Made by a program: the position numbers and the translations under genes. From an uncultured Myxococcales bacterium (GTDB taxonomy: Bacteria > Myxococcota_A > UBA9042): 64,000 bases of DNA. Shown here in pieces: positions 55,579 through 64,000 of the stretch (position 1 is its first letter; each line of letters starts with the position of its first letter). Location: NCBI GenBank assembly GCA_903955385.1, contig CAJBNH010000048.1, forward strand, positions 1 to 64,000, given 5' to 3'. The notes under the pieces were generated by a model. The model worked only from the letters and a program-made list of their open reading frames with translations, did not search any database and had not been told where the DNA came from.

Positions 55579-56733
55579 CTAGAAGAAGAGGTGCAGCTGC
55601 AGCGTGTACTGCCCCAGCGTGTAGTCGTCGGTGACGAGGTAGCGGTACTCCGGACGCAGCTCGACGAACGGCAGCGGCTCAAACTGAAGGCCCGCCACCA
55701 GGGCGCGGGTCTCGGCCGTTTGACTGCCCAGCTCTGAGGTCGCGCGCTCGGCCCGTGCCTCGACCGTCAGCCAGTCCTTCACCGGCACCGTTGCGTGCAG
55801 CATCATGTTCAGCGTCGAGTGCTTGGCGGAACGCTTGGCGTGCGAGGCCTCGAACAGCAGCGTTCCCCAGTAGTTCTTGCCGACGCCCACATAGCCCGAC
55901 GTGAACTGCAGATCGCCTGCGCGCAAGTAGGACGCGCCGGCCATTCCGTTCAGACCGGCTTCGAGCCATTGCGGGAAGAGTGCGAGGCGGCCTGAAGCTC
56001 CGGGTTCGTCTTTCGCGACGGTCGGTACCGCCTCAGTCAGGTTGCGCGCCAACAGTGCCCCGACCTGGACCAGCAACCAGTGCGACGGGGCCCAGCCGAC
56101 CTCGGCACCCGGGTCGGCATAGTCAGGTGGGATCATGGGTTGGCGAGGACTGGCGGCGTCAGAGCGCAGCAGCATCGTGTGGTCGTCGTGCCGGATGCCC
56201 ACCGACGGCTGCATCATGCCGGCGCGGACGTACGGGGCGTTTGGCGACGGTTGCCACCGCGCCCACGCTTGCCACGGCGACTGGCCGGGATAGCTCTTGA
56301 CGAAGGCAGAGGCGTTCATGCTTCCGGTGACCGTCACCGTGTCGGTCGGCATGACCGCGATCTCGGGCGTCAGCTGCATCGGAATCACTTGTCGATCTGG
56401 GAGCTTCACCTTGCCGTCGGTTCCCCGAGTCGGCCGTCCCAGACGCGCCATCTGGCCGCGGTAGTCCAGACCCAGCGAGACCTTGCCGTCCAGCAGCGTG
56501 TTGTCCTCCAGGTTGTGGAGCGAATCCCAGCCGATCTGCTTCCACGTCCACGCGCCGGTCTGGTTCATCGCGTACCAACCGAGGTCGGTTCGCAGTCCAG
56601 AACCTTGCGGATCGACATGGCAATTGGCACACGGCGCGCCGGTGGTCAGCGTCATCCGCGGTAGGGCGTGTCCGGGAACCGTCAAGACCACAGGGGCCAA
56701 CAAAGCGACGACGGCAAAGGTCAGGCGGCTCAC
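55579..56733 (-). CDS. Monoheme c-type cytochrome fused to an outer-membrane barrel
   Basis: 384 residues. Signal peptide (1-23), then a single heme-c site 'CANCH' (C35, C38, H39) within 'TTGAPCANCHVDPQGSGLRTD', a pattern found before porin domains in some metal-reducing Deltaproteobacteria. From about residue 75 to the terminal Phe ('YTLQLHLFF') it is an all-beta porin-like barrel. The start is GTG at 56733, overlapping the Rieske stop by 4 bases (GTGA), so translation is coupled. It would bring a heme to the periplasmic mouth of a barrel. Confidence 0.82.
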   Translation of the reverse strand: MSRLTFAVVALLAPVVLTVPGHALPRMTLTTGAPCANCHVDPQGSGLRTDLGWYAMNQTGAWTWKQIGWDSLHNLEDNTLLDGKVSLGLDYRGQMARLGRPTRGTDGKVKLPDRQVIPMQLTPEIAVMPTDTVTVTGSMNASAFVKSYPGQSPWQAWARWQPSPNAPYVRAGMMQPSVGIRHDDHTMLLRSDAASPRQPMIPPDYADPGAEVGWAPSHWLLVQVGALLARNLTEAVPTVAKDEPGASGRLALFPQWLEAGLNGMAGASYLRAGDLQFTSGYVGVGKNYWGTLLFEASHAKRSAKHSTLNMMLHATVPVKDWLTVEARAERATSELGSQTAETRALVAGLQFEPLPFVELRPEYRYLVTDDYTLGQYTLQLHLFF

Positions 56734-57206
56734 AGCGTCACCAGCCCGATGCCGTTGGTCACGACGACCGGGTAGGACGTCAGGGCCTCAGTCGCCGGTC
56801 CAGCCAGCACGTGGCCATCCTTGGCGAACACCGAGTCGTGGCAGACACAAGTCAGCGTTTCTGCTGCCTTATCCCAGTGGCCCGCCATGTCGGGGCCCAT
56901 GTCGCAGAACACGTGGGTGCACAGGCGGTCCAGCGCGACGTACTCGGCGTTGGACACTCGAATGATCAGGATCTTGTGGCCCAAGGCTTCGGCCGACTGC
57001 ATGCCGCCCACCAGCGCAAGGTTTGCGAAGGTCGGGTTGGCCAAGTCGAACTGGAACTCCCCGGATGTGCCCTCTCGCAGCTGTGCCACCTCGCAACCGG
57101 GCAGGGCGGTCAGCGCGGCGCTGGCCACGCCGACAGCACCCAGCGAACAGAGGAATTCACGACGGGTGGCGGCCCTGACAGCCGTCGGGGAGGAACTCGA
57201 GTTCAT
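56730..57206 (-). CDS. Tat-exported Rieske [2Fe-2S] protein
   Basis: 158 residues. A twin-Arg signal 'TRREFLCSLG' (residues 14-23) is followed by lipobox LPGC (Cys38), so it is folded before export and probably lipid-anchored. Rieske ligands are C96 and H98 ('CTH') and C120 and H123 ('CVCH'), and C101/C122 fit the stabilising disulfide. Rieske folds carry electrons at relatively high potential. It lacks a bc1 partner here; its neighbour is a monoheme barrel protein, with which it is translationally coupled. First gene of a probable five-gene operon. Confidence 0.9.
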   Translation of the reverse strand: MNSSSSPTAVRAATRREFLCSLGAVGVASAALTALPGCEVAQLREGTSGEFQFDLANPTFANLALVGGMQSAEALGHKILIIRVSNAEYVALDRLCTHVFCDMGPDMAGHWDKAAETLTCVCHDSVFAKDGHVLAGPATEALTSYPVVVTNGIGLVTL

Positions 57207-57252
57207 GGCGCACGCCTATCTTGGGGGGAGTGGGAAGGGAATATTGCAACTC

Positions 57253-57271
57253 CCCTTGCGGAAGGCAAGGG
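57253..57271 (-). terminator. Hairpin between the acylase and Rieske genes
   Basis: CCCTTGC, 5-base loop, GCAAGGG on the minus strand, 47 bases after the acylase stop. Seven-bp perfect stem, followed by mixed sequence and no strong T-run. Confidence 0.4.
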
Positions 57272-57317
57272 CGGCAACCCGAGAGCGTGACACGCAAAGG
57301 CCCTGATGGCCGCAGAC

Positions 57318-60300
57318 CTAGGGCTGCAGCTGTTCGCGTCCCGTCGCCCCTTCCACCACCCGCTTCACGCCAAATCGGAAGGGAAAGGCCTGGTTGCCCA
57401 GCCACATCGCTGCCTGGTCCGCAAAGTGGGGCGAGGTGGTCATGGACGACTGTCCACCTGGCAGGATGTTCCAGCCGGTCGTGTCCTGGCCGTTCGGTGC
57501 GATGACCATGCGGAACACAGGGCCACTGCCATAGCCAAAGCCCTGCGTCTGGATACCGCCCGCCGCGTCGACCACAAAGGCGTCACCGTTGCGGGGAAAG
57601 CGCGGCAGGCCGATGCGCGGGTCACCCTTGGGCAGCTTGGGGGCCAGCGGCACCACCTCTGGTGTGATGGCAAACGTCTCGGTCAGAAAGGCGTATTCAG
57701 GCTTGTCGCCCAGAAAGTCGGCGAGGATCGAGTTGAACCGCACGCCGTGGCGCAGCCCCCACAGCCACGTGCTCATGTCCGGCGTGCCGAAACCGCCGTC
57801 GCCGGGACCCGTGGGCGGGGCACGCAGGAACGTCACGGCCTGGACCAGTGCCTTCAACGCCACCTCGCGACTGCGCTCCACCTGCGGCGTCTGCAGCACG
57901 TCGAAGAACGCGGACTCTTCGGTGTCTGGATTCCACGCCGCCAGTTGTTCCGGATTGCCGGGGCCGCGGCCCTTGCGCATCGAGGTCAGCGCTCGGGTCC
58001 GCGCGTCGTTGCCCCAAGGCTCCCAGATGCCGGGCAGCCCCTCGTCGTCGAACACGCCGCCCACGAACGCCCCGAACCACGCGTTGAAGATCATCGTCGC
58101 GACGGCGTGTTGCGCGTCCTGAGCGGCAGGCGTGTGGTAGAAGGTCTCGACCCCGGACTGGGCGGGCGTTCCCGCGTCGACCCACGCCTGCAGCCGCTGC
58201 TCGATGGCGTCGAACGTGGACGCTCCCGTCGTCTCTGTGACTTGCTGGTACAGGGCGACCAACCGCTGCTCGTCCGGGGTGACTTGCGCCTGCAGCGATG
58301 CCTTGTGCGCGGCCTGAATTGCGTCAATCAGGAACGGCGCCCACTCCTCCCCCAAGCGCGACCGGTGGTTGGCCTGAATGGCGGACATGCGGTCGGGGTC
58401 GGCCTGACCGGCCGCGATGGCCTTTTGCAGCTCCTGCGAGATCGTCAGTGCCCGCAAGCCGTTGGCCCATGGACCGCCGATGTACCACTTGTCGTTGGTC
58501 AGCGAGTTGTCGCTGGCCAGGTTGCCCGGGTCATTGTTCGCGGTCACGACATAGCCTTGCGGCGGGTCGATCGACTGCGGGTACTCGGCGAACGGCACCA
58601 CGCACTTGTACGGGTCCAGCGCTCCCGGCGCCTCGTCGACCTTGCCATCGGCGCCGACCGGAATCGTGAACCCTGCGTATTTCTTGCCGTCCAGCAGCTG
58701 CTTGGGGTCCGCGCCCGGCAGCCATACGCCGTCCTTGTCCCGCGGCAGATAGCCCCGGCAGGGCACCGCTTGATAGCCTGTGTACAGAACGTGGCCTTGG
58801 CTGTCGGCGACCATCAGGTTCTGCGAATAGGCCACCAGGCCCTTGGTCGCCTCTCGGTACTCGAACACGTCTTTGGAGTGGCCGAACCGGTCGACCGCCC
58901 CCAGCACGTCGGCGCCGTCAAAGCCCGCGAAGTCGCCGCTGATGGCCGTAACGACACCGTCGTTGTTCAAGTCTCCGGGCACGACCAGACCGCCCTGCAC
59001 GCTGACCAGTGACTCGCCCGGCGCCAACTTCTCGTCCGCCGTTGCGGTGCGTCCTTCGATCTCTGCGATCAGCCGCCCGTCCCAAGTCTCCCACCGCGCC
59101 CAGGTCTCGGTGCGCCCGGTGCTCTTCAACAGGGGCACGTCCGCCACCACAAAGACTTCGTCGATCTTCTTCAAGGGCTTGGTCTCACTGCCGAAACGCG
59201 TGGCCTGCGGCTGTCCGCTGGCGTCGAGCACCAGCTCCTCGCGGTACCAGTCCGAGATGTCACCGCCCAGCTGCGTCTGGCTCCACGCCACCTGACCGTT
59301 GGTGCCGACGGCAAGAATCGGCAAACCGGGGATGACGAGGCCCAGCTGGTGCGTGTCCCCGCCGCCGAACACCTGGGTGTCCAAGCCGATCTGGTAGAAC
59401 AGCGACGGCACCGTCAGCGGCAGGTGGCCGTCGCCCGCCAGCATGGCTCGCCCCCCGACCGCCGCCTTGCCTGCGACCGCCCAAGCGTTCGAGCCCCATC
59501 CCGCCAAGTGGTCGCGGCCGGCACGATTTTGCCAAGCATCTGCGCGGTGTTGGAGGCGCTGCAAGACGCTTGTCGGAACCCCCAGCGCCGGATCGCCCAC
59601 GCCAGCCTGCGCCCGGGTCCTGCCTGCCTGACGCCCCTGTCCCGGTCCTCGCTGTGGCGGTGGCGGCGGCGGCACCATCTTGCCGTCCTGGTCCAGGCCG
59701 AGCCCAAGTGCCGAGCTGACCATGCCGACCGGTCGCACGTTCTTCCAAATGTCCTTGACGGCACCGGACTTGCGCAGGTCGGCCAGTGCCTTGCCGTCGA
59801 ACAGGTTCGGCAACGCGGCTGCGGCCAGGGTGCGTCCGATGTCGTCGGTCTCGTAACCCAGATTGTAGACCACGGCGGCGGTGATCCCGGCGACGCTGCG
59901 GCGGTCGAACGGCACCATCAGCTTCTGCGCCGTCGTGCCCAACAACCCCTTGGCCAGCAGAATCTCTGTGGGTTCCGGCAACTTGCCTGCGACCACCAGC
60001 GCGATGTAGTCGTTTACACCGGCCGCGAACGCATCGAATGTCTCGACTTGGTCCGGGGTCAGGCGGGCCAGCACCCGCTCAGCGTAGGCACGGCTGCCGT
60101 TGCCTCGCGAGCCCTGGTCGGTGGACAGCGCGGCGGCCCCCAGCAGCTCTGAGAGCACACCCAGACCCACCCGACGCTCAAGGTCCAGCTGAAAGTACCG
60201 GTCGCGCGCCACCACGAAGCCTTGTGCGTGCGCCAGATCCTTGCGGTTCGCTGCGTAGATGTGCGGGACGCTGCCTTCGGTGCGGACGACCTGCACTGGG

Positions 60301-60515
60301 GCGGACAAGCCGGGCAGGGTGTAGGTGGCCGTCAGGGGGACGCTTTCGATCAGCGCCTGTGCGGACGGGTCACCGGGCAGCGGCACGTCGGCAGCGTCGG
60401 CGGCATCCACCACATCCGTCGCGGTCGAAGCGTCCGACGAGGCATCGTCAGACCCGCAACCACTCGACATCCATAGGAAAGCAATCACAGGAAACCACGC
60501 CGCTGCGCTCTTCAT
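57318..60515 (-). CDS. Penicillin-acylase-family (Ntn hydrolase) lipoprotein
   Basis: 1065 residues. Lipobox SSGC (Cys20), then an Asp/Ala linker. The alpha domain runs to about 280. A Pro/Gln/Arg/Gly linker with PPPPPP (282-287) precedes the beta chain, whose N-terminal nucleophile is Ser342 in 'GWGSNAW', the site of self-cleavage. Length exceeds typical penicillin G acylase (about 840) and includes extra loops. It would hydrolyse amide bonds of acylated compounds such as acyl-homoserine lactones, beta-lactams or lipopeptides; the natural substrate is unknown. The ATG at 60515 follows GGACGGAAC. Confidence 0.87.
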   Translation of the reverse strand: MKSAAAWFPVIAFLWMSSGCGSDDASSDASTATDVVDAADAADVPLPGDPSAQALIESVPLTATYTLPGLSAPVQVVRTEGSVPHIYAANRKDLAHAQGFVVARDRYFQLDLERRVGLGVLSELLGAAALSTDQGSRGNGSRAYAERVLARLTPDQVETFDAFAAGVNDYIALVVAGKLPEPTEILLAKGLLGTTAQKLMVPFDRRSVAGITAAVVYNLGYETDDIGRTLAAAALPNLFDGKALADLRKSGAVKDIWKNVRPVGMVSSALGLGLDQDGKMVPPPPPPQRGPGQGRQAGRTRAQAGVGDPALGVPTSVLQRLQHRADAWQNRAGRDHLAGWGSNAWAVAGKAAVGGRAMLAGDGHLPLTVPSLFYQIGLDTQVFGGGDTHQLGLVIPGLPILAVGTNGQVAWSQTQLGGDISDWYREELVLDASGQPQATRFGSETKPLKKIDEVFVVADVPLLKSTGRTETWARWETWDGRLIAEIEGRTATADEKLAPGESLVSVQGGLVVPGDLNNDGVVTAISGDFAGFDGADVLGAVDRFGHSKDVFEYREATKGLVAYSQNLMVADSQGHVLYTGYQAVPCRGYLPRDKDGVWLPGADPKQLLDGKKYAGFTIPVGADGKVDEAPGALDPYKCVVPFAEYPQSIDPPQGYVVTANNDPGNLASDNSLTNDKWYIGGPWANGLRALTISQELQKAIAAGQADPDRMSAIQANHRSRLGEEWAPFLIDAIQAAHKASLQAQVTPDEQRLVALYQQVTETTGASTFDAIEQRLQAWVDAGTPAQSGVETFYHTPAAQDAQHAVATMIFNAWFGAFVGGVFDDEGLPGIWEPWGNDARTRALTSMRKGRGPGNPEQLAAWNPDTEESAFFDVLQTPQVERSREVALKALVQAVTFLRAPPTGPGDGGFGTPDMSTWLWGLRHGVRFNSILADFLGDKPEYAFLTETFAITPEVVPLAPKLPKGDPRIGLPRFPRNGDAFVVDAAGGIQTQGFGYGSGPVFRMVIAPNGQDTTGWNILPGGQSSMTTSPHFADQAAMWLGNQAFPFRFGVKRVVEGATGREQLQP

Positions 60516-60543
60516 CGTTCCGTCCCCCCCCAAGAGACGGGCG

Positions 60544-60572
60544 AGTCTAGAGGTGAAGAGGGGGCGGGGCAA
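60544..60572 (-). promoter_or_regulatory. Promoter of the acylase gene
   Basis: TTGCCC (60572-60567), 17-base spacer, TAGACT (60549-60544). Its -10 is identical to that of the hyf promoter. Confidence 0.4.
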
Positions 60573-60588
60573 CGAGCAAAGGCCGTCG

Positions 60589-62571
60589 CTACTGTCCGAA
60601 CGGCAGACGCAGGGCTGCCGTGTTGCCGGACTCGTCCGTCACCTGGATCAGCAGCGTGTGCGGGCCCTTGGCGGCTTCGGCGGGCAGGTCGAGGTCGAAC
60701 GCCTCGCGGTTGCGGTCGAACAGGCCGTCGCGCGCGGCGGCCAGGACGGGCGGCTCGCCGTCCAGCGAGACTTCCACGCGAACGATCTTCGAGATGGCGT
60801 CGGTGGCCATGCCCTGCAGCTGCGTGCCCACGACCTGAGCGGTGACTTCGGGGCGACCCTGATCCACCAGGAACGGCTTGGAGATGCGAGCGGTCGCGCG
60901 GGCCCCGGCCGGGCCGTTGGCGGGTTCGTCCGTGACCTCGACGCGCAGCTCGTACCAGCCGTCGGGCATGTCGGTGGGCGCGATCTCCATCGCCTTCAGC
61001 GGGAACAGCCGGTCGTGCATCTTCAGCCACTGCTTGGTGCCGCGCAGGCGGTACTGCACGACGAAGGCCAGGGCGTCGCCATCCGGGTCTTCCGCGACCC
61101 ACGAGGCGGCGATGGTGCGCTTGGCCTTGTTGAACACGGTGTCGATCTTCAGCACCAGGGGCGGGCGGTTGACGACTTGGCGCGAGATCTTCAGCTCCGT
61201 CAGGCGGGCATCGGGCGAGGCGAGCTTGACGCGCACCTGCAGGAAGGTCGCGGGCGGGCTCTGCAGGATGCTGTCGGTGGCGGGGGTCCAGGCGCTCCAG
61301 GTCTCGCTGGGCGGGTCGCTGAAGCCTGAGCGCGACTCGACGACCAGACTGCCCTCGCCAATCGCCTCGACCAGACCCCACTGGGCCGGGCCGGTCTCTC
61401 CCATCACTTCCGTGGTGAAGACAGCGGGTTTGGGTTGCCCGGCGCCGACCACGTACACAGCCGCAGACTTGCCGGTGAACAGGGTCTGGGCGCCCTTGGG
61501 CCCCATCTCCAGACCAAGCACCTCTTCCTCGTTCAGGTCGAACAGGCTCTGCACGTCGCCGAAGTCGTCGCCGACCACGACGCGACCACCGCGCGCCGCC
61601 CCCGCGACCACGGTGCGGCCCGACACGCCGATCTGGCTGAGCATGCCCTCCGGCGACAGAAACACGCGCGACACGATGCCGTCATCCGACCGCTTCCACA
61701 CGGCGCCGCGGCCCTTGGCTCCGGGGTCCTTGCCGGGCTTCTTCTCTGCGCTGGGGCGGTTGGCGGGGTCCTTGCCCGGGCGCTCGGACGTGGGCTTCAT
61801 CGACGCAAGCGGAACCGCCGTCGCCGCGCCGTTGACCGCGACGTACCAGGCCTTGTCGGCACGCACCAGGCTGCGAACTTCGTTGCCGGGGAAGCTGGCG
61901 ATGGCCTTGACCTGCTTCTCGCCCTCGATGCGCATCAGCATGGCGGGTTCGGCCGTGCCGGCAATCAGCGCGTTGCCGTCGAGGCCCAGCACCAGCACGT
62001 GCTCGGCCCCTGTATCCGCGTATTCACGGGCTTTCTGGGTGGTCAGGTCGATGGCGAACACCTTGCCGCCGGGGCCGGTGCCCGCAAGCAGCTCGTTGCC
62101 GCGACGAACCATCGCCCAGACGTGGTTGACATCCGTCAACTTGACAAATGGTGTGACCTTGCCATCGGCGGCCACGCGCACGATCTCGCCCGACCCGACC
62201 AGACCGGCGTAGACACCGCCCGAACCATCCGGCAGCAGCGACGCCACCATGGGCGCGTCAACCTTGGCGACTTCGCGCGCCTTGCCGTTCTCGACCACGA
62301 AGACCTTGCCCAGCAGGCCTGTGCCCAGCCACAGCTTCTGGCCGTCGCGCACCCACGAATGGACGAATTCCGCGTCGACGTCGATGCGTTGCAGCGATGG
62401 CGCGGGGGTCAGTCCGGTGGTCGGATGCAGCGCCAGGCCATCCAAGTTGCCGCGGCGAAAGTCATTTTCGTCCGCGTAGTGCCAGATGGCCGGCTGGCTG
62501 GCGAGCGCTGCGACGGGCAGGAGGCAGGCGGCGGCGAGGGCGAGAGACAGGGTTCGGATCGGGCTCGACAT
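60589..62571 (-). CDS. Secreted beta-propeller protein with C-terminal Fn3-like domains
   Basis: 660 residues with signal peptide (1-25). Residues about 30-400 hold repeated blades ('GVYAGLVGSGEIVRVAADGKV', 'LLAGTGPGGKVFAIDL', 'NALIAGTAEPAMLMRI'; short forms shown) like a PQQ/NHL-type propeller, with a Pro/Lys-rich insert near 265-290. Residues 460-660 are Fn3-like beta modules ('DPDGDALAFVVQYRL'). No enzyme motif. AAAGGA lies 7 bases before the ATG. It may be cotranscribed with the S55-like gene 88 bases upstream; its role is unknown. Confidence 0.65.
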   Translation of the reverse strand: MSSPIRTLSLALAAACLLPVAALASQPAIWHYADENDFRRGNLDGLALHPTTGLTPAPSLQRIDVDAEFVHSWVRDGQKLWLGTGLLGKVFVVENGKAREVAKVDAPMVASLLPDGSGGVYAGLVGSGEIVRVAADGKVTPFVKLTDVNHVWAMVRRGNELLAGTGPGGKVFAIDLTTQKAREYADTGAEHVLVLGLDGNALIAGTAEPAMLMRIEGEKQVKAIASFPGNEVRSLVRADKAWYVAVNGAATAVPLASMKPTSERPGKDPANRPSAEKKPGKDPGAKGRGAVWKRSDDGIVSRVFLSPEGMLSQIGVSGRTVVAGAARGGRVVVGDDFGDVQSLFDLNEEEVLGLEMGPKGAQTLFTGKSAAVYVVGAGQPKPAVFTTEVMGETGPAQWGLVEAIGEGSLVVESRSGFSDPPSETWSAWTPATDSILQSPPATFLQVRVKLASPDARLTELKISRQVVNRPPLVLKIDTVFNKAKRTIAASWVAEDPDGDALAFVVQYRLRGTKQWLKMHDRLFPLKAMEIAPTDMPDGWYELRVEVTDEPANGPAGARATARISKPFLVDQGRPEVTAQVVGTQLQGMATDAISKIVRVEVSLDGEPPVLAAARDGLFDRNREAFDLDLPAEAAKGPHTLLIQVTDESGNTAALRLPFGQ

Positions 62572-62659
62572 CTAGGGTCCTTTCCGCTCATGGGCGGGTC
62601 AGGGTCTCGGACGGGACAAGTCGCTTCGTTCGTTGGCGAAACATGCGCGCGCGCCGTGG

Positions 62660-64000
62660 TCAGTCCACCGGACGCACCTTCAGTTTGAGGACGGCACCGC
62701 CGTTCAGCGTCCACGGCAGGTCCATGCCGGTCCGCAGCGTGTTGACGCCGACGCGGGTCGGCACGGTGTGGCCGGCCATTGTCTCACGCACGCCGATCGG
62801 CAGGCCAACCAGACGATGACCTCGCAGCATCAGGGTGGGCTCGGGCAGGGCGACGACCGCAGCCAGACGGTTGCGTGGGATCTGCCGACGCAGGTAGTTC
62901 AGCATGTCGTCGACGTTCTCGGGCTCCGGGATCTCGGGGGCCAGCTCCTTCTCAGGGCCAACCTGCACGGTGATGGTGCTGCCAGCCAAGTCCCGGGGCA
63001 GCGGCGGCAACGTCAGCGTAACCATCTCGGTCGGAGCGTTGGCGCGCTGCAGGCGGACGCGGATGGCAATGGGCTGACCGACGTCGACCTCGGCAGACGG
63101 TGCGCGCGCGCCCTCGATGAAGGCGATGTTGCGGTCGTCGGCGACCTCGAACCATGCGTCGATCCGGGCCACGCGAAGGCGTTCAAACCCGTTGAAGACC
63201 AATGCCTTGGCCACGTTCGCGACGATGCCGTTGACCTCGTTGACCGAGGCCATGCCGCCCAGACCGGTGAGGACCTCGACGATCTCGATGGGGGCGCGGC
63301 CTCCCTCGAGCTCAAACCGCAGCTTCATCGTCATCGCCACGTTCTCGGCGATCGGCTCCGACGTGCGCACGGCATTGCCGACGACCATCGCCGCCGCCAT
63401 CGGAAAGAACAGCGGCTGGTCGGTGACCTCCACGTTCCAGGTCTGCGTGTCGCCGCGGTCCAGACTCTTCACGACGACCTTGATCGGCACCATGACCGCG
63501 CGCTGCCCGGTGCGACCGGCCACCGCAGGCTGGCGGTCCTGATCGAGCACGCCGAAATCCTCAAGCGCCACGGCCATCTTGAATGACGACGCGAGCGAAC
63601 TGAGGATCCACTGCACGTCCGCGCCGCCCACCGGCAGATGCACTTGACCCAGCCCCTTGAACGGGTGACCAAACGCGATGAACTGGTTGCCGCGCACCCA
63701 AGTCACGGTGCCGACGCCGCTGATGCTCATGTCGCCGCGGGCGAGCGACAGGGAGATGGCGGAACCCGGCTCGAACTTCGGCGACGGCGCCTGACTGGCC
63801 GTGCCGCCGGTCGCGACCTGCACGAGCGGAAAGCCCATGTCGCGGAACTGGTCGCGTGCGGCCTCGACCACGTCCGGGTGAAAGCCCGACAGCGTCAGCG
63901 GCACTGCAACGGGCTGCATCTCGGCGCCGGTCGGCAGATGGACGGGAGACGCAACGGCCTGCGCGGCCTGAATCGGCTCGATGCGTTGATTCTCTGGGAC
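62660..64000 (-). CDS. S55 (SpoIVB-like) domain protein, 5' part outside the window
   Basis: 446 visible codons, open to the right edge. The S55-type core 'GVGTVTWVRGNQFIAFGHP' (about residues 80-98 of the visible part) contains the FGHP motif with the catalytic-type His, followed by 'GADVQWILSSL'. SpoIVB peptidases need a Ser in a GMSGSP motif further on; I do not find it, so activity is doubtful unless the missing part compensates. The C-terminus (about 250-446) is beta-rich. The start and any signal peptide lie beyond the window. It heads the operon with the beta-propeller gene. Confidence 0.6.
   Translation of the reverse strand, partial: VPENQRIEPIQAAQAVASPVHLPTGAEMQPVAVPLTLSGFHPDVVEAARDQFRDMGFPLVQVATGGTASQAPSPKFEPGSAISLSLARGDMSISGVGTVTWVRGNQFIAFGHPFKGLGQVHLPVGGADVQWILSSLASSFKMAVALEDFGVLDQDRQPAVAGRTGQRAVMVPIKVVVKSLDRGDTQTWNVEVTDQPLFFPMAAAMVVGNAVRTSEPIAENVAMTMKLRFELEGGRAPIEIVEVLTGLGGMASVNEVNGIVANVAKALVFNGFERLRVARIDAWFEVADDRNIAFIEGARAPSAEVDVGQPIAIRVRLQRANAPTEMVTLTLPPLPRDLAGSTITVQVGPEKELAPEIPEPENVDDMLNYLRRQIPRNRLAAVVALPEPTLMLRGHRLVGLPIGVRETMAGHTVPTRVGVNTLRTGMDLPWTLNGGAVLKLKVRPVD

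Overview
The window is GC-rich bacterial DNA with 47 protein genes packed on both strands. I see no rRNA, tRNA, CRISPR array, transposase or prophage gene. Several traits point to Myxococcota or a related former deltaproteobacterial lineage, probably a free-living Gram-negative with a complex cell surface. These traits are many lipoproteins with Asp/Val/Thr-rich linkers followed by long Cys-rich repeats ('CDDGNxCT', 'CGDGxCxPGE'), abundant outer-membrane beta-barrels, a TorF-like protein, an Rsm22-type methyltransferase, DUF4407, and a LexA-like box of the type I recall for Myxococcus. The phylum call is inference.

Layout. 1-1707: the start of a Cys-rich lipoprotein gene (cut by the window edge) and a DUF6364/PIN toxin-antitoxin pair. 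1744-9242: a six-gene membrane complex (hyfB-C-E-F-G-I order) resembling group 4 [NiFe] hydrogenase, but its large subunit lacks the Ni-Fe cysteines, so it fits an energy-converting-hydrogenase-related (Ehr) complex. 9572-17192: AmpG-like permease, TorF-like porin, a 736-residue YwqK-repeat protein, DUF4407 protein and an IMP/GMP-type 5'-nucleotidase. 17379-24026: aconitase and a 1247-residue Cys-rich lipoprotein. 24087-32260: a UvrD-like and an MrfA-like (DUF1998) helicase whose promoters share a LexA-like operator, with a sulfatase-modifying-factor-domain lipoprotein between them, then Rsm22. 32377-36700: a second giant Cys-rich lipoprotein, a flavoprotein decarboxylase-like gene and a GNAT acetyltransferase. 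36722-40882: a dTDP-amino-sugar operon (rfbA, glycosyltransferase, rfbB, wecE). 40988-44332: clpA, clpS and a DksA/TraR-type zinc-finger gene. 44339-47609: a membrane protein, a radical SAM/SPASM maturase with an RRE-like N-terminus, and an MscS channel in one operon. 47688-51586: metzincin lipoprotein, asparaginase, an outer-membrane protein and S21. 51773-52903: an Rrf2-type Fe-S regulator divergent from a tiny five-Cys protein whose promoter carries an IscR-like palindrome. 52942-57206: a Tat-Rieske lipoprotein, a monoheme c-type porin, YceI, a two-helix membrane protein and a FadL-type porin. 57318-64000: penicillin-acylase lipoprotein, beta-propeller protein and an S55-like protein (cut by the edge).

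How it works together. Core metabolism (aconitase, dTDP sugars, ClpAS) is mixed with envelope redox and surface functions. The most promising under-described systems are the Rieske/monoheme-porin/YceI operon, the RRE-radical SAM-MscS operon, and the Rrf2/small-Cys-protein pair. At nucleotide level the most striking structures are a near-perfect 28-bp duplication flanking a two-hairpin insert that has rewritten the start of hyfI, and the shared LexA-like boxes. Most transcription units have a sigma-70-like promoter of the form TTGnnn-N16..18-TAnnnT, listed below; these are pattern matches by eye and are not experimentally mapped.
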